DNA of 64,000 nt from Bacillus shivajii (GCF_020519665.1 NZ_CP084703.1:1860001-1924000); one strand, 5' to 3'. Counted from the first letter of the stretch, positions 51,883-61,054 are shown. Made by a program: numbers and translations. Notes: a model not told the origin generated them from the letters alone.

Positions 51883-52296
51883 TTAGTTCATTTTATTTGC
51901 TTCGTCTTCATGCTCATTTTCAGGTGGCTCCCATAATTCGACTGGGTTACCTTCAGGATCAAGTAGCCAAGCAAACGACCCATGTTCCGTGTTAACAGGT
52001 CCGGATAGGACTTCAATTCCTTCAGATTTAAGGTCTTGTAGGAGCTGGTATAAATCTTCAACTCTATAATTAATCATAAAAGGAGCATCACTATTAATAA
52101 AGTACTTCGAAGACTCAGGAAAAGTCGCCCACATTGTATGACCTGTTTTCTCAGGTTCATCATAATTTCGCCATTCAAAAATTGCAGTACCATCATGCAT
52201 TTGGTGAATGTAAAAATGGTTTCTATACCAGTCTGATAAAGCCTTCGGATTTTTCGATTTAAAGAAGATTCCCCCAATCCCTTTCACTCGCCTCAT
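51883..52296 (-). CDS. VOC-family (glyoxalase/dioxygenase fold) protein
   Basis: The 137-residue protein is a single VOC unit: GIGGIFFKSKNPKALSDWYRNHF, INYRVEDLYQLLQDLKSEGIEV and WLLDPEGNPVELWEP. Metal ligand candidates (His12-like position absent, Glu in VELWEP present) suggest it may not be a classical metalloenzyme. The acidic tail is ENEHEDEANKMN. GGGGGAGG precedes the ATG. Confidence 0.82.
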   Translation of the reverse strand: MRRVKGIGGIFFKSKNPKALSDWYRNHFYIHQMHDGTAIFEWRNYDEPEKTGHTMWATFPESSKYFINSDAPFMINYRVEDLYQLLQDLKSEGIEVLSGPVNTEHGSFAWLLDPEGNPVELWEPPENEHEDEANKMN

Positions 52297-52516
52297 ACAA
52301 CCTCCCCCTCAACGATACGACTTACGACTCATTTTTTGTACATTTCGATAAATAATTAATAAATCCTGCATAAATTGAGTGAATATTTAGAAATAGTGGT
52401 GGAAGGGACAGTTTTAGTGTGGTCATAAGTCGTTATGGAACGCAAAAGCGAAGTAGCAAATAAACCAAGGAAAACTCGCAAGCTGAAGGAGAAAGTTACA
52501 GGGGGAGAATGAAACA

Positions 52517-52538
52517 AGAGAACGGGCCTAGTTCTCCT
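52517..52538 (-). terminator. Possible terminator of ytaF (minus strand)
   Basis: GAGAAC/GTTCTC with an eight-base loop, followed on the minus strand by TTGTTTC. It is weak. Confidence 0.45.
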
Positions 52539-52550
52539 CATGCTCTTGCT

Positions 52551-53102
52551 TCAAAAAATAATAATATACGCTGCTAGTAAGATGAACAAGACACCGGCGA
52601 AGTAATCGGCATAATCTCTTATCACTTTCGCAGCGAGGAAACGACCGAACCTAGATCCAAACCAAATGAAAAGAAAGCTTGTGAACCATGCTAATACGCT
52701 CGTTAAAAGAATCGGTAAATTTGTTAAACCACCGGATACTCCAGCAGCAACGGAATCGATTCCTAATACGATACCGAGTAAAATTGCTCCTTTCCATCCT
52801 AGATTTAAATACTTTTTATTAGCGATGGTCTCTTCATGTTCACTACCTTTTTGTCCTTGCCAAATAAACCAAAAACCAATAGCAGCGAAAACAAATGCAG
52901 CTAAATACATAGGGAAATCACCCGAAAAAAATAAGGAGAATTGATTACCTATAAACAATCCAAAAGCCATTGTGAGACCTGATAGGATAGAAATAATCCA
53001 AATAACTTGCCAAGAAAGCCGATACTTCATTCCTAATGAAAAACCAACACCTAAGTCATCAAGGTTAGATGCAACAACTAAGATCAAGATTTGCCATAAC
53101 AA
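52551..53102 (-). CDS. ytaF: Sporulation membrane protein YtaF (MntP-like fold)
   Basis: About six transmembrane segments. The two half-repeats each carry an acidic motif in the membrane (LVVASNLDDLGVGFSLGM and GIVLGIDSVAAGVSGG), as in the MntP/YtaF family of putative metal exporters. YtaF is produced during sporulation in Bacillus. The TTG at 53,102 is preferred because AAGGAGG lies eight bases upstream. The first ATG codons (53,132 and 53,120) precede or overlap that site. Confidence 0.85.
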   Translation of the reverse strand: MLWQILILVVASNLDDLGVGFSLGMKYRLSWQVIWIISILSGLTMAFGLFIGNQFSLFFSGDFPMYLAAFVFAAIGFWFIWQGQKGSEHEETIANKKYLNLGWKGAILLGIVLGIDSVAAGVSGGLTNLPILLTSVLAWFTSFLFIWFGSRFGRFLAAKVIRDYADYFAGVLFILLAAYIIIF

Positions 53103-53258
53103 TATATGTTCCTCCTTCATACAACAATACATTCATCTTATGTATGAATGGGCTCTGCTGTTTTTACCTCATTGAATTCTATATAAATTATAAACCATTT
53201 ACACTAGAATCAATTTCATAATTACGTTTTTTGCGCAATGAAAGGAATGATATTATAA

Positions 53259-53467
53259 GAGGATGTTCCAAAAGTCCGATAAAAATGACACATCGATAAG
53301 GAGATCTTCGACTAAGTACCGACACGTCCTGTGTCGAATGTCGAAGTCACCTACGAGTGTTTTCCTTCGAGTTGTCTCGACGGATTAACCCCACGTAGCA
53401 ATGCTCCACAGGGACGTGGCGAACTTAACCGACTCGGTCCTTTTTATCCTCCTTTTTGAACATACAC
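53259..53467. mobile_element. 209-bp nested miniature element with 5-bp target duplication
   Basis: The left end GAGGATGTTCCAAAAG and the reverse complement of the right end GTGTATGTTCAAAAAG begin inverted repeats agreeing at 24 of 31 positions, including GATAAAAA. TATAA flanks it on both sides (53,254-53,258 and 53,468-53,472). Copies C and E show the uninterrupted site. Inside is a small palindrome, CGACACGTCCTGTGTCG. No coding capacity. Confidence 0.8.
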
Positions 53468-53573
53468 TATAAATTTTCATTAAATGTACATTTTATTGGA
53501 AGTGAACGTAACAAAAGACGGCGACTCCCGGAGGATCAGCGACGAGCAATACTTCTTCGAACTGCTTCGAGCT

Positions 53574-53669
53574 GCGACGAGTAACCGCAGGAACACTGTT
53601 TATCTGCGACGAGTAATCGCAGGAGCACTGTTTATCTGTGACGAGTAATCGCAGGAACAACGAGCTGAG
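53574..53669. repeat. Three 32-bp tandem repeats
   Basis: GCGACGAGTAAC/T begins at 53,574 and 53,606, and GTGACGAGTAAT at 53,638: exact 32-bp steps. Each unit continues CGCAGGARCA and (in the first two) CTGTTTATCT. A single unit is present in copy E at 60,851. Confidence 0.85.
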
Positions 53670-53935
53670 GATCCACTTAGGCGAAGAGTTGTCGAGCCTA
53701 AGTTAGCTGAAGACAAGCCCTCGGGCAAAGTAGACACCATGAGTGCAAGCTTCGTGCAGCAGGAATGGATGTCGCACTTGTACTCGGAGTGGTGAAAGCA
53801 ACCGTCTGAAGTGAAGTTCACGCTCACATTTTGAATTCCCCATCTTATTTAGAGTTATGAAATTGGTTCACATCATAAATGCTCATAAAATCACTTAACT
53901 TGCAAATATTAGAGTTAGCTTAGGAGGTGATTAAC

Positions 53936-54085
53936 TTGGGAAAACAAAAAGCATCACGAAGTCAAAATCCGAAAGTACCAGGAGCTCGCAGTGCTAATCC
54001 ATTGGGGAATTCGCCCGATGATAAGCATGCAGGAGAAGTGTTAAGTTCAGGAGCACAAGCAGCGAAGAAAAATAATACGAAGTAA
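53936..54085 (+). CDS. Small hydrophilic protein (49 aa), SASP-like composition
   Basis: The protein starts MGKQKASRSQNPKVPGARSAN and ends AAKKNNTK. It is rich in Ser, Asn, Lys and Gly, with no hydrophobic segment. This recalls minor small acid-soluble spore proteins, but I cannot match it to a named one. AGGAGGTGATT is a near-perfect ribosome site before the TTG start, and a terminator follows. Confidence 0.65.
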   Translation: MGKQKASRSQNPKVPGARSANPLGNSPDDKHAGEVLSSGAQAAKKNNTK

Positions 54086-54104
54086 TTGTCATGAATTCAT
54101 TGAT

Positions 54105-54141
54105 AAAAACACGTGAGCCTATATGGGTTTACGTGTTTTGT
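54105..54141 (+). terminator. Terminator after the 49-aa gene
   Basis: AAAACACGT/ACGTGTTTT, with inner GCC/GGG pairing, followed by GTATTT. Confidence 0.78.
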
Positions 54142-54301
54142 ATTTAAGTAATTTTCGTTAGAGCTTTATAGAGGATAAGTTCACTTTTTTACGATTATAC
54201 TGCTTAAACGAGACTGATACTAAATGATAGTAAACAAGCATAGAAATGTTACAAAGTCCAAAAAATGGATCCATAAATGATAGGCAATTGGAGAGGTTGT
54301 T

Positions 54302-56353
54302 ATGAAATTTCTCATTAAACATTGGTTGATTTTCCTTATCCCTTTACTATCCTTACTAGTAATTGAAACAATCCATCGTTCAAGCATTCTTGAACTAGGT
54401 GGTTGGTTACTAAATGAACCGAGAGTAGCTTTCATCAATTATCTTTTATATTTCTCATTGTTTAATGTATTTTACTTGGGTAAACAAAAGCATTATGTTT
54501 GGTTTAGTTATGGTTTTATTTTAGCAATTTCGATTTTGGCTTTTATAAGTTACGTCAAAGTGATGTATAGGAGTGTGCCACTTCATCCTAGTGATTTCAA
54601 GTTAATAAAAGAAGCCTTCACTGTCATCGATTATTTTTATGCTTCCCTTAATTTATGGCTCATTGGATTGTTATTTCTCGTTGTTGTTTTGGTGACGTTA
54701 TTTGTGAAAAAGATGAAGGCAGATCGTATGATTACACGAAAAATGAGTTTTGTAATGGTAGGTATATGCTTCATTATTCTTTTTTCATTTTTTAGTGATA
54801 AACCAATTCCACTGGAAAAATGGGGGAGCCTTTCGACTTTTTCATACGCACAATCTAAACATTATGATATAAATGGATTTTCGCTCGGGTTTTTATTGCT
54901 ATCGACGTATAAAGACGATGAAAATACATCACTCGTATATTCTGAAGAAAATGTGTTAGAAGTAAGAAATCTCTTTCATACGGATAAGCCGTCTTCCGGT
55001 TTCAGTCCTAATGTTTTATATATCATGAGTGAATCATTTTGGGATCCTACGATTATAGACACTTTACAATTAGAAAAAGATCCAATTCCATTTTTTCGAC
55101 AATTAAAAGAAGAGTCCACCCATGGTGAATTAGTCGTTCCTGTTTTTGGTGGAAACACTGGAAATACGGAATTTGAAGCTTTAACAGGAATGAGTATATC
55201 CTTTTTAGGTGGTTCACACGTCATCCCTTTTAACGAAGGAATTGAACAACCGGTCGACTCAATCGCAAGTATGTTAACAAGACAAGGGTATGTCGCTACA
55301 GCGATGCATCCTTTTAATATGGGCTATTACAATCGAATCGAAACGTATAATGAGTTAGGGTTTCAAAATTTTATTCCACCTGAATATATGTACAATCGAG
55401 AACGAAGAGGGAAGTATGTTAGTGATGAGGTGTTCATCGAACAAGTCGTAGATAAAGTTGAAAACGCCGATAAGCCAGTATTTGTTCATGCTGTAACAAT
55501 GGAAAACCACGGTCCTTATGATGGAAAGAAATTTAAAGAGCATACAATCTCTGTTGATGGCCCCATCTCCGCTGAAAACAAAAAATATACGCAAGACTAT
55601 GTACAAGGATTGATCGGCGCTGACGCGGCTCTTGAATATTTAATCAGTGAATTAAAACGGATAAATGAACCAACAGTTGTTGTATTCTTTGGAGATCATT
55701 TGCCTTATTTAGGTCAATTCGATGCTTATAAACAGTTAGGATTTATTGAAAATGAGACGTTAGAAAACTACGAAGATTATATGAGAATACACACGACACC
55801 ATTTATAATTTGGAATAATTTTGGGGTGGAAAAAGAAGAGTTACGGATGAGTTCAAACTTTTTAACACCGTATGTTTTAGACATGATCCAAAAGGAAGGA
55901 AATGCTTTAACAAACTACCTTCAAGATCTGATGAAAAAAGGGTTAACCGTTATTCCCCCGCCACAGTTTCAGGAAAATGAAGGGCTCACATCGGATCGGT
56001 TAAAGCCATATGAATTGCTTCAAACGGATACGTTATCTGGAGAACAGTTTGCTTACGGCGATGAGTTTACGGTTGAGCAAGAAGATTACCACCTTGGTCG
56101 AGGGAAAATGACTTTGAAAGAGGGAAGTATTATCGATTCACAATTGATCGTAAAAGGTGATCATTTTGTTCCTGCAAGCAAAGTGTTTATTAATGGGGAT
56201 GAGGTCGATACACAATTTATCAGCCCAGAACTGTTGTCTGCATCCATTCCTAATCATGATTACGGACAATTAGAGGTAGAGATTGTCACGATCGACGAAT
56301 GGGTAGATGAAGTGTTAGAACAAACAAAAAGTATAATTGTTGAACAATACTAG
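54302..56353 (+). CDS. LTA-synthase-family membrane sulfatase
   Basis: The 683-residue protein has about five N-terminal transmembrane helices (1-165) followed by an extracellular sulfatase-type domain (about 235-530). The expected nucleophile Thr286 lies in GGNTGNTEFEALTG. Metal-binding Glu appears in IMSESFWDP, and FFGDHLPYLG is the late Asp-His motif. LTA synthase transfers glycerol-phosphate from phosphatidylglycerol to make teichoic acid. A further ~115 residues (about 570-683) form a beta-rich C-terminal domain that ordinary LtaS lacks. Chain synthesis, priming, or another phosphotransfer is possible. Confidence 0.87.
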   Translation: MKFLIKHWLIFLIPLLSLLVIETIHRSSILELGGWLLNEPRVAFINYLLYFSLFNVFYLGKQKHYVWFSYGFILAISILAFISYVKVMYRSVPLHPSDFKLIKEAFTVIDYFYASLNLWLIGLLFLVVVLVTLFVKKMKADRMITRKMSFVMVGICFIILFSFFSDKPIPLEKWGSLSTFSYAQSKHYDINGFSLGFLLLSTYKDDENTSLVYSEENVLEVRNLFHTDKPSSGFSPNVLYIMSESFWDPTIIDTLQLEKDPIPFFRQLKEESTHGELVVPVFGGNTGNTEFEALTGMSISFLGGSHVIPFNEGIEQPVDSIASMLTRQGYVATAMHPFNMGYYNRIETYNELGFQNFIPPEYMYNRERRGKYVSDEVFIEQVVDKVENADKPVFVHAVTMENHGPYDGKKFKEHTISVDGPISAENKKYTQDYVQGLIGADAALEYLISELKRINEPTVVVFFGDHLPYLGQFDAYKQLGFIENETLENYEDYMRIHTTPFIIWNNFGVEKEELRMSSNFLTPYVLDMIQKEGNALTNYLQDLMKKGLTVIPPPQFQENEGLTSDRLKPYELLQTDTLSGEQFAYGDEFTVEQEDYHLGRGKMTLKEGSIIDSQLIVKGDHFVPASKVFINGDEVDTQFISPELLSASIPNHDYGQLEVEIVTIDEWVDEVLEQTKSIIVEQY

Positions 56354-56385
56354 TATTAGATAGGATAGGTTATATCTCTAGATAG

Positions 56386-56422
56386 GTATCAGTCAATAGC
56401 TTGTTTTTGGCTGGTACTTTTT
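56386..56422 (+). terminator. Terminator after LTA-synthase-family gene
   Basis: GTATCAGTCAA/TTGGCTGGTAC (with G-T pairs) is followed by TTTTT. Confidence 0.75.
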
Positions 56423-56483
56423 CGTTTTCTAATTTAGATTGTTAAAAGTAATCTTTAACAAACGAAGCAAATTATCTTCAAGC

Positions 56484-57014
56484 TTATCCGAAAGGAATAT
56501 TGAAATAAATAATAACAATTACACTAAATATCACACAAATGAACCATGCCCACGGTGGTTTTCGATGATGGATCGTCATCACAAGAAACATGATGAGCCA
56601 TACTAACACTGACCACCAAATATTCCATCCATTATGGAATGTAATGATACCTAAAAGCACATAGCCAACTTCGACCATTGACCAGACAGCTGCCCATATA
56701 CCAGTATAAGTTAACTGTCTTAATAATTTGGATTTATATGGATAATTAGTTAAATACAGTAAGGTTATAGTAGGAAGTAAAACCAATGCTAAACGTAGTT
56801 CGTGCATTGTACGAGTAGAAACCAAAAATGTTTCATGGTATACCCATAAAGGATAATCATGAGTTAAAACGCAGGCAAAAAAGCTAACTGCGATAATGAA
56901 CAGTATGGTTGAATAGTGTGTCTTCCAATTTTTATAATTGCCAAGCCGCCATGTCAATAATAAAAGTGTTAATGTTAAGACTACAGGTGTGTACCAAGCA
57001 ATGATATCTAACAT
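56484..57014 (-). CDS. CBO0543-family membrane protein
   Basis: The 176-residue protein has five hydrophobic segments, with HDYPLWVYHETFLVSTRTMHEL, LYLTNYPYKSK and GIITFHNGWNIWWSVLVW between them. These are typical of the CBO0543 group of Bacillus membrane proteins with no known role. AAAGGGGA lies eight bases before the ATG. A relative is at 12,464-12,955. Confidence 0.78.
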   Translation of the reverse strand: MLDIIAWYTPVVLTLTLLLLTWRLGNYKNWKTHYSTILFIIAVSFFACVLTHDYPLWVYHETFLVSTRTMHELRLALVLLPTITLLYLTNYPYKSKLLRQLTYTGIWAAVWSMVEVGYVLLGIITFHNGWNIWWSVLVWLIMFLVMTIHHRKPPWAWFICVIFSVIVIIYFNIPFG

Positions 57015-57237
57015 AGGAAAAATCCCCTTTAATGGTTTTCATCAATTTTACTTTACCCATAATAGGAAATTTCATGAAAAATATAAGCTTTTACGTCACT
57101 AACGAAAGCAAATCTTAAAAAGTGTTGCAACTCTAGTTCAACTAACAAATAGGAAAATTTTTGGGCGAATAAAAAGTGTATAGCTTTATTCTGTGATGGA
57201 AAGTTATATATAAAGAATAAGTTGGAGGTTTTTTTAA

Positions 57238-58236
57238 ATGTGTTCTCACGAAAATATAAAACTTACCTCGTCTGAAATGGCATCATTGTGGAATGATTAT
57301 ATGAATCACACACATAGTATTTGTATCTTGGATTATTTTATAGCAAAAGCAGAAGATGTTGAAGTATTACAAGTTCTAAAAAGTGCATACCAGATGATAG
57401 AACGTATGAAAGGAGCTTGTAAACAGTTATTGCAGGCGGAACAAGTGCCGATCCCAATAGCTTTTAGTAGCCAAGACGTAGATGTAAATGCACCTCGACT
57501 TTTTTCCGATACTTTTTCATTAATGTATGTAAAAAACTTATCAAGAGCGATGGTAGCTTCTAGCGGGTTAATGTTTACGATGTCTACTCGTAAAGATGTA
57601 AGAGAACACTTTAAAGAATTTTTGTCTAATGCAACGAATTTATTTGACGAAGTTAGTGACTTGTTGTTAGAAAAAGGTCTTTATACAAGGCCACCATTCA
57701 TTGACCCTAAAAAAAGGTCTGACTTCATAGAGGACAAGGAATATTTAAATGGTATTGATTTATTTAGTGACCAACGTTTTCTAAATACAATTGAAATATC
57801 ACATATATTCGCTAATATTGAAGCGAATGTCATTGGTCATACACTAACGAAAGGGTTTGCTCAAACGGCAGATATAAAAGAAGTTAGAGCATTCATGGAA
57901 AATGCAGGTCAGTTATCTGAAGAAATAGTCAATTCCTTAACTCAGTTCTTAATAGGAAGTCAATTACCTGCGCCAATGGCATCTGAAACACAAGTCTTTA
58001 GTTCTTCTCACGCCCCATTTTCAGATCGGCTTATGATGTATGAAATCACTGTCTTATCAGCGGCTGGGCTTTCTGATTATGCTACATCATTAGCAACGAG
58101 CATGAGAAATGATTTAAAAAGGCAATACATGGATTTAATAAACGATACTTCGAAAATAGCCAAAAAAGCTGAGAGGTTAATGATTGATCATCATTGGTTA
58201 GAACAGCCCCCTCAACAAGATAGAATTATTCCTTAA
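57238..58236 (+). CDS. DUF3231 protein (two tandem helical domains)
   Basis: This 332-residue, mostly helical protein consists of two related halves (about 1-165 and 170-332). Each begins with a LTSSEMASLWNDYMNHTHSICI-like or IEISHIFANIEANVIGH-like helix and has a conserved LPIPMA-type turn (QVPIPIAFS, QLPAPMASE). This is the DUF3231 pattern, related to coat-protein-F-like four-helix bundles. A spore-associated role is possible but unproved. TTGGAGG precedes the ATG. Confidence 0.88.
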   Translation: MCSHENIKLTSSEMASLWNDYMNHTHSICILDYFIAKAEDVEVLQVLKSAYQMIERMKGACKQLLQAEQVPIPIAFSSQDVDVNAPRLFSDTFSLMYVKNLSRAMVASSGLMFTMSTRKDVREHFKEFLSNATNLFDEVSDLLLEKGLYTRPPFIDPKKRSDFIEDKEYLNGIDLFSDQRFLNTIEISHIFANIEANVIGHTLTKGFAQTADIKEVRAFMENAGQLSEEIVNSLTQFLIGSQLPAPMASETQVFSSSHAPFSDRLMMYEITVLSAAGLSDYATSLATSMRNDLKRQYMDLINDTSKIAKKAERLMIDHHWLEQPPQQDRIIP

Positions 58237-58319
58237 AGGATATTTGACGCTGTAGTTGAACACGAAAAGGGTTCAGCCCTTTTCTAACTTCCGTTAATTA
58301 GTGAATAATATATGACGAG

Positions 58320-58351
58320 TGGCTCGGTTCTGTATGAACTGAGCCATTTTA
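58320..58351 (+). terminator. Terminator after DUF3231 gene
   Basis: TGGCTCGGTTC/GAACTGAGCCA with a five-base loop is followed by TTTTAAT. A second small hairpin (GAAAAGGG/CCCTTTTC) lies at about 58,264. Confidence 0.8.
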
Positions 58352-58462
58352 ATCGTATTAGGATAATTAATCTTTTCAAGCAAAAACTATTTAGAGATGC
58401 GTATTAGTGAATATATAACAGCCATCACTTAAAAAAAAGGTATAACGCATCAAATATTTGTT

Positions 58463-58975
58463 TTAGTTTTTGACAGTATGTAAAATATCGATATCCGTTG
58501 CATTTGTAATCGTTTGCTTTATGACACAGTATCTGTCAGTGAGACGCAGCAATGTAGCAATTTGATCGTCAGTAGCATCTGTATCTAAGTCAAAATGTAG
58601 GCGGATGTTTGAAAAGCCAACGGGAGCTTCTTTAGAAACCCCTAACGTTCCACGGAAGTCTAAATCTCCTTCTGCACGAATGGTCCCGCCTCGTAGCTTG
58701 ATGCCTAGTGACGTAGCGACAGCTTTTAGCGTTACTCCAGCACATGCTACTAATGCTTCAAGAAGCATATCACCAGAACAAGCAGCAAAGCCATTCCCGC
58801 CTGTTGCTGGGTGTAGTCCTGCTTCAACAAGTGCTTTTCCAGTATCAACACGACAAGTAACTCCTTCTTCACCAATTGTTCCTTCGGATTGTAATGTAAC
58901 AATTGCTTCTTCAGGGTTATTACGATATGTCTCCTTTAAAGGAGCTTGAATTTCACGCAATTCCTCGCTTTTCAT
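58463..58975 (-). CDS. OsmC-family peroxiredoxin-like protein
   Basis: This 170-residue protein has the OsmC core with two conserved cysteines: FAACSGDMLLEALVACAGVTL, where the peroxidatic Cys is probably that of AACSGD, and DRYCVIKQT near the C-terminus. It reduces organic hydroperoxides with dihydrolipoyl or thiol donors. The start is ATG 58,975, nine bases after GTGAGGGG; an open frame back to 59,044 has no ribosome site. It stands alone. Confidence 0.87.
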   Translation of the reverse strand: MKSEELREIQAPLKETYRNNPEEAIVTLQSEGTIGEEGVTCRVDTGKALVEAGLHPATGGNGFAACSGDMLLEALVACAGVTLKAVATSLGIKLRGGTIRAEGDLDFRGTLGVSKEAPVGFSNIRLHFDLDTDATDDQIATLLRLTDRYCVIKQTITNATDIDILHTVKN

Positions 58976-59280
58976 AAAAATCCCCTCACTTCTTTTGTTT
59001 TGCACCCTCTCATAGATATCAAGGTTACAGTTATTTTTCTCCAATTATGCCATAATTCCCCTAAATACTAACATACAAGATATTCATTGTCTAAAAATTA
59101 AAAATTTAGGGTGAGAAGAGAAATTGTACTTTACATAAAAGTTCCGAAAGGAGAAGGTGTGAAACGGTCAACTTTTATTTTATTATGAAAGGATAATTGA
59201 AGTTTTCACGCAAAAACTAAGTAAAGAATCGTTTCAGTTTATATTAAGTCCTTCATCACTTAAAATAATAAATAATATGT

Positions 59281-60684
59281 CACTAGTGTTGCATAAATAG
59301 TGTCGTAATTTTCAGTTTAATTGTATAACCTTCTCAGAGCCAAAAAGGTAAATACCCAATTAAAGGTGGCTCCATCCATTTGGAAATTAATTTACAATTA
59401 GACTAGTGCGACAATGACAAAACTCTGTTAAGGGATGGCTTTCCCTTCAATCTTTCGAAGCCAAATATGCGCTGATTTCCACAATGCAGCCCTTAAATAA
59501 CGGCTAATTTGCAAGGTTTTTATCCTACTATTTGTCTCAATTTGAGCGAGTACATGCAGACAATAAACAATCAGTGCAATAAATATTTGGTTTTGGATTG
59601 CCCATTCGCTTTGCCCATAGAACTTCTTGACTCTGAGATGTTGCTTTATCCACTTGAAAAACAATTCGATTGCCCAGCGTGATTTATACATCTCTGAAAT
59701 TTCTTCGGCGCTTAAATCAAATCGATTGGTGATCAGTTGCAGTTCATTCCCTTTAGAATCAATCACTTTTAAAAGACGAAAGTAATTTTCAGCACGATTT
59801 TGCGTTGTTCCAATCAAGACCATTTGATCGGATAAAACAGATGATTCTTTAGGTAGTATAAAGTCGTCAACTACCCGTATCACAGCGTTCTTCCTTAGCC
59901 TTGACAGGAAAAAGTAGCCATCGTCAGTCATACGATCGAAGCGTTCATAGTCGAGATAACCACGGTCAAACACGTACATGCACTCTTTGTCATCAACCAT
60001 GACTTCCAGCTGATTACGATCGTGTTCCTTCGCTGTTGTAATCAAGGCTTTTTCAGGGTATGAAACTCCTTTTTCCATAAAAACTAGTCGCAAATGTAAC
60101 TTCACACCAGCTTTTGTTTTGCGGAATTTTGCCCATCTATGATTCGTTAAATTCAACGGCATGGTGCTTGAATCAACGATCTTTAATGGCATAATGAGTT
60201 TCGTGTAATGTGTTTTGGCATGTATTTGCCCAACTAAATCCAAAAATAGCTGTTGAAATAAATCTGGATTCATGCCGTTCAATCGTCGTGAAAGCTGAGA
60301 AATACTGATGGAATCAAGATCAATCCCTTTTTGTAGTTGATCATCAAAGAGACAATCACTCAGTGCATGGAGACTTTCTACCTCTTCTAGCTGTGCGTAT
60401 AGTAATAATTTCAAGAATGATTCTGTCGTAAGTTTCTTTGTATAAAAATCTAATTTCAATGTTTTCACCTGTTCATTAAATAATCGAAGATTTATTGGTG
60501 AAAACCATTGTCCAAATGAAGTTTTTCGTGTAATCTTATCCATGAGTTGGTCCTTTATTATTGGATTTGGACGGGATTACCACCTGACTTATCCATTATA
60601 AAGGACTTTTTCTTTGCACAAAATAACTTTATTGAACATTTTGAGTATTTTTAATAGTTAGCCTAAATTAATGCAACACTAGTG
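59281..60684 (-). mobile_element. Intact IS4-family insertion sequence (1404 bp)
   Basis: The ends CACTAGTGTTGCATAAAT and the reverse complement of the other end, CACTAGTGTTGCATTAAT, agree at 17 of 18 positions. The element is flanked by the perfect 9-bp duplication ATAATATGT (59,272-59,280 and 60,685-60,693). It carries one complete transposase gene. Perfect ends and target duplication suggest a recent insertion. It landed 13 bp from the edge of repeat copy E. Confidence 0.93.
59428..60543 (-). CDS. IS4-family DDE transposase
   Basis: This 371-residue transposase has an N-terminal DNA-binding domain (about 1-110) and an RNase-H fold with Asp124 (KIVDSST), Asp193 (VFDRGYLDYE) and Glu293 in the IS4 signature Tyr-(2)-Arg-(3)-Glu-(6)-Lys (YKSRWAIELFFKWIK). 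All catalytic residues are present and the frame is intact, so it should be active. It lacks a clear ribosome site beyond AAAGGACC. Confidence 0.95.
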   Translation of the reverse strand: MDKITRKTSFGQWFSPINLRLFNEQVKTLKLDFYTKKLTTESFLKLLLYAQLEEVESLHALSDCLFDDQLQKGIDLDSISISQLSRRLNGMNPDLFQQLFLDLVGQIHAKTHYTKLIMPLKIVDSSTMPLNLTNHRWAKFRKTKAGVKLHLRLVFMEKGVSYPEKALITTAKEHDRNQLEVMVDDKECMYVFDRGYLDYERFDRMTDDGYFFLSRLRKNAVIRVVDDFILPKESSVLSDQMVLIGTTQNRAENYFRLLKVIDSKGNELQLITNRFDLSAEEISEMYKSRWAIELFFKWIKQHLRVKKFYGQSEWAIQNQIFIALIVYCLHVLAQIETNSRIKTLQISRYLRAALWKSAHIWLRKIEGKAIP

Positions 60685-60696
60685 ATAATATGTAAA

Positions 60697-61014
60697 TGAA
60701 TCAATTTCATAATTACGTTTTTTGCGTAATGAAACGGGATATTATAAATATTTCATTAAATGTACGTTTTATCTGGAAGTGAACGTAACAAAAGACGGCG
60801 ACTCCCGGAGAACAGCGACGAGCAATACTTCTTCGAACTGCTTCGAGCTGCGACGAGTAACCGCAGGAGCAACGAGCTGAAGATCCACTTAGGCGAAGAG
60901 TTGTTGAGCCTAAGTTAGCTGAAGACAAGCCCTCGGGAAAGCGTCCGTCTGAAGTGAAGTTCACACTCATCATTCGGAATTTCGCATCATATTTTGAGTT
61001 ATGAAATTGATTCA
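60697..61014 (+). mobile_element. Modular inverted-end repeat, copy E (318 bp)
   Basis: This copy has both ends in best form: TGAATCAATTTCATAA and, at the right, TTATGAAATTGATTCA, which are exact complements over 16 bases. Between them lie AATGTACGTTTTATCTGG, the hairpin core GACGGCGACTCCCGGAG, one GCGACGAGTAACCGCAGGAGC module, CTTAGGCGAAGAGTTG, TCGGGAAAGCGTCCGTC and the CATTCGGAATTTCGCATC segment. It ends 40 bp before selO. Confidence 0.85.
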
Positions 61015-61054
61015 AATAGGATAAACGTCAAAGTATAAAGGAAAAGGGGATATA

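Larger units (their letters stand above)
53216..53870 (+). mobile_element. Modular inverted-end repeat, copy D (655 bp, with nested insertions)
   Basis: The ends are AGAATCAATTTCATAATTACG and GTTATGAAATTGGTTCA. Compared with copy C, it has three extra pieces: a 209-bp element at 53,259-53,467, a block with three 32-bp repeats at 53,574-53,669, and about 75 bp near 53,725-53,800 that resembles the 67-bp tandem repeat of 21.5 kb on the other strand. The hairpin core around them is preserved. Reading frames across it are not genes. Confidence 0.85.

Noticed and set aside
53600-53827. Open frames across repeat copies D, C and E
   Set aside because: The same peptide pattern appears because the repeat itself is duplicated. 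There is no ribosome site, and the frames cross hairpin DNA.
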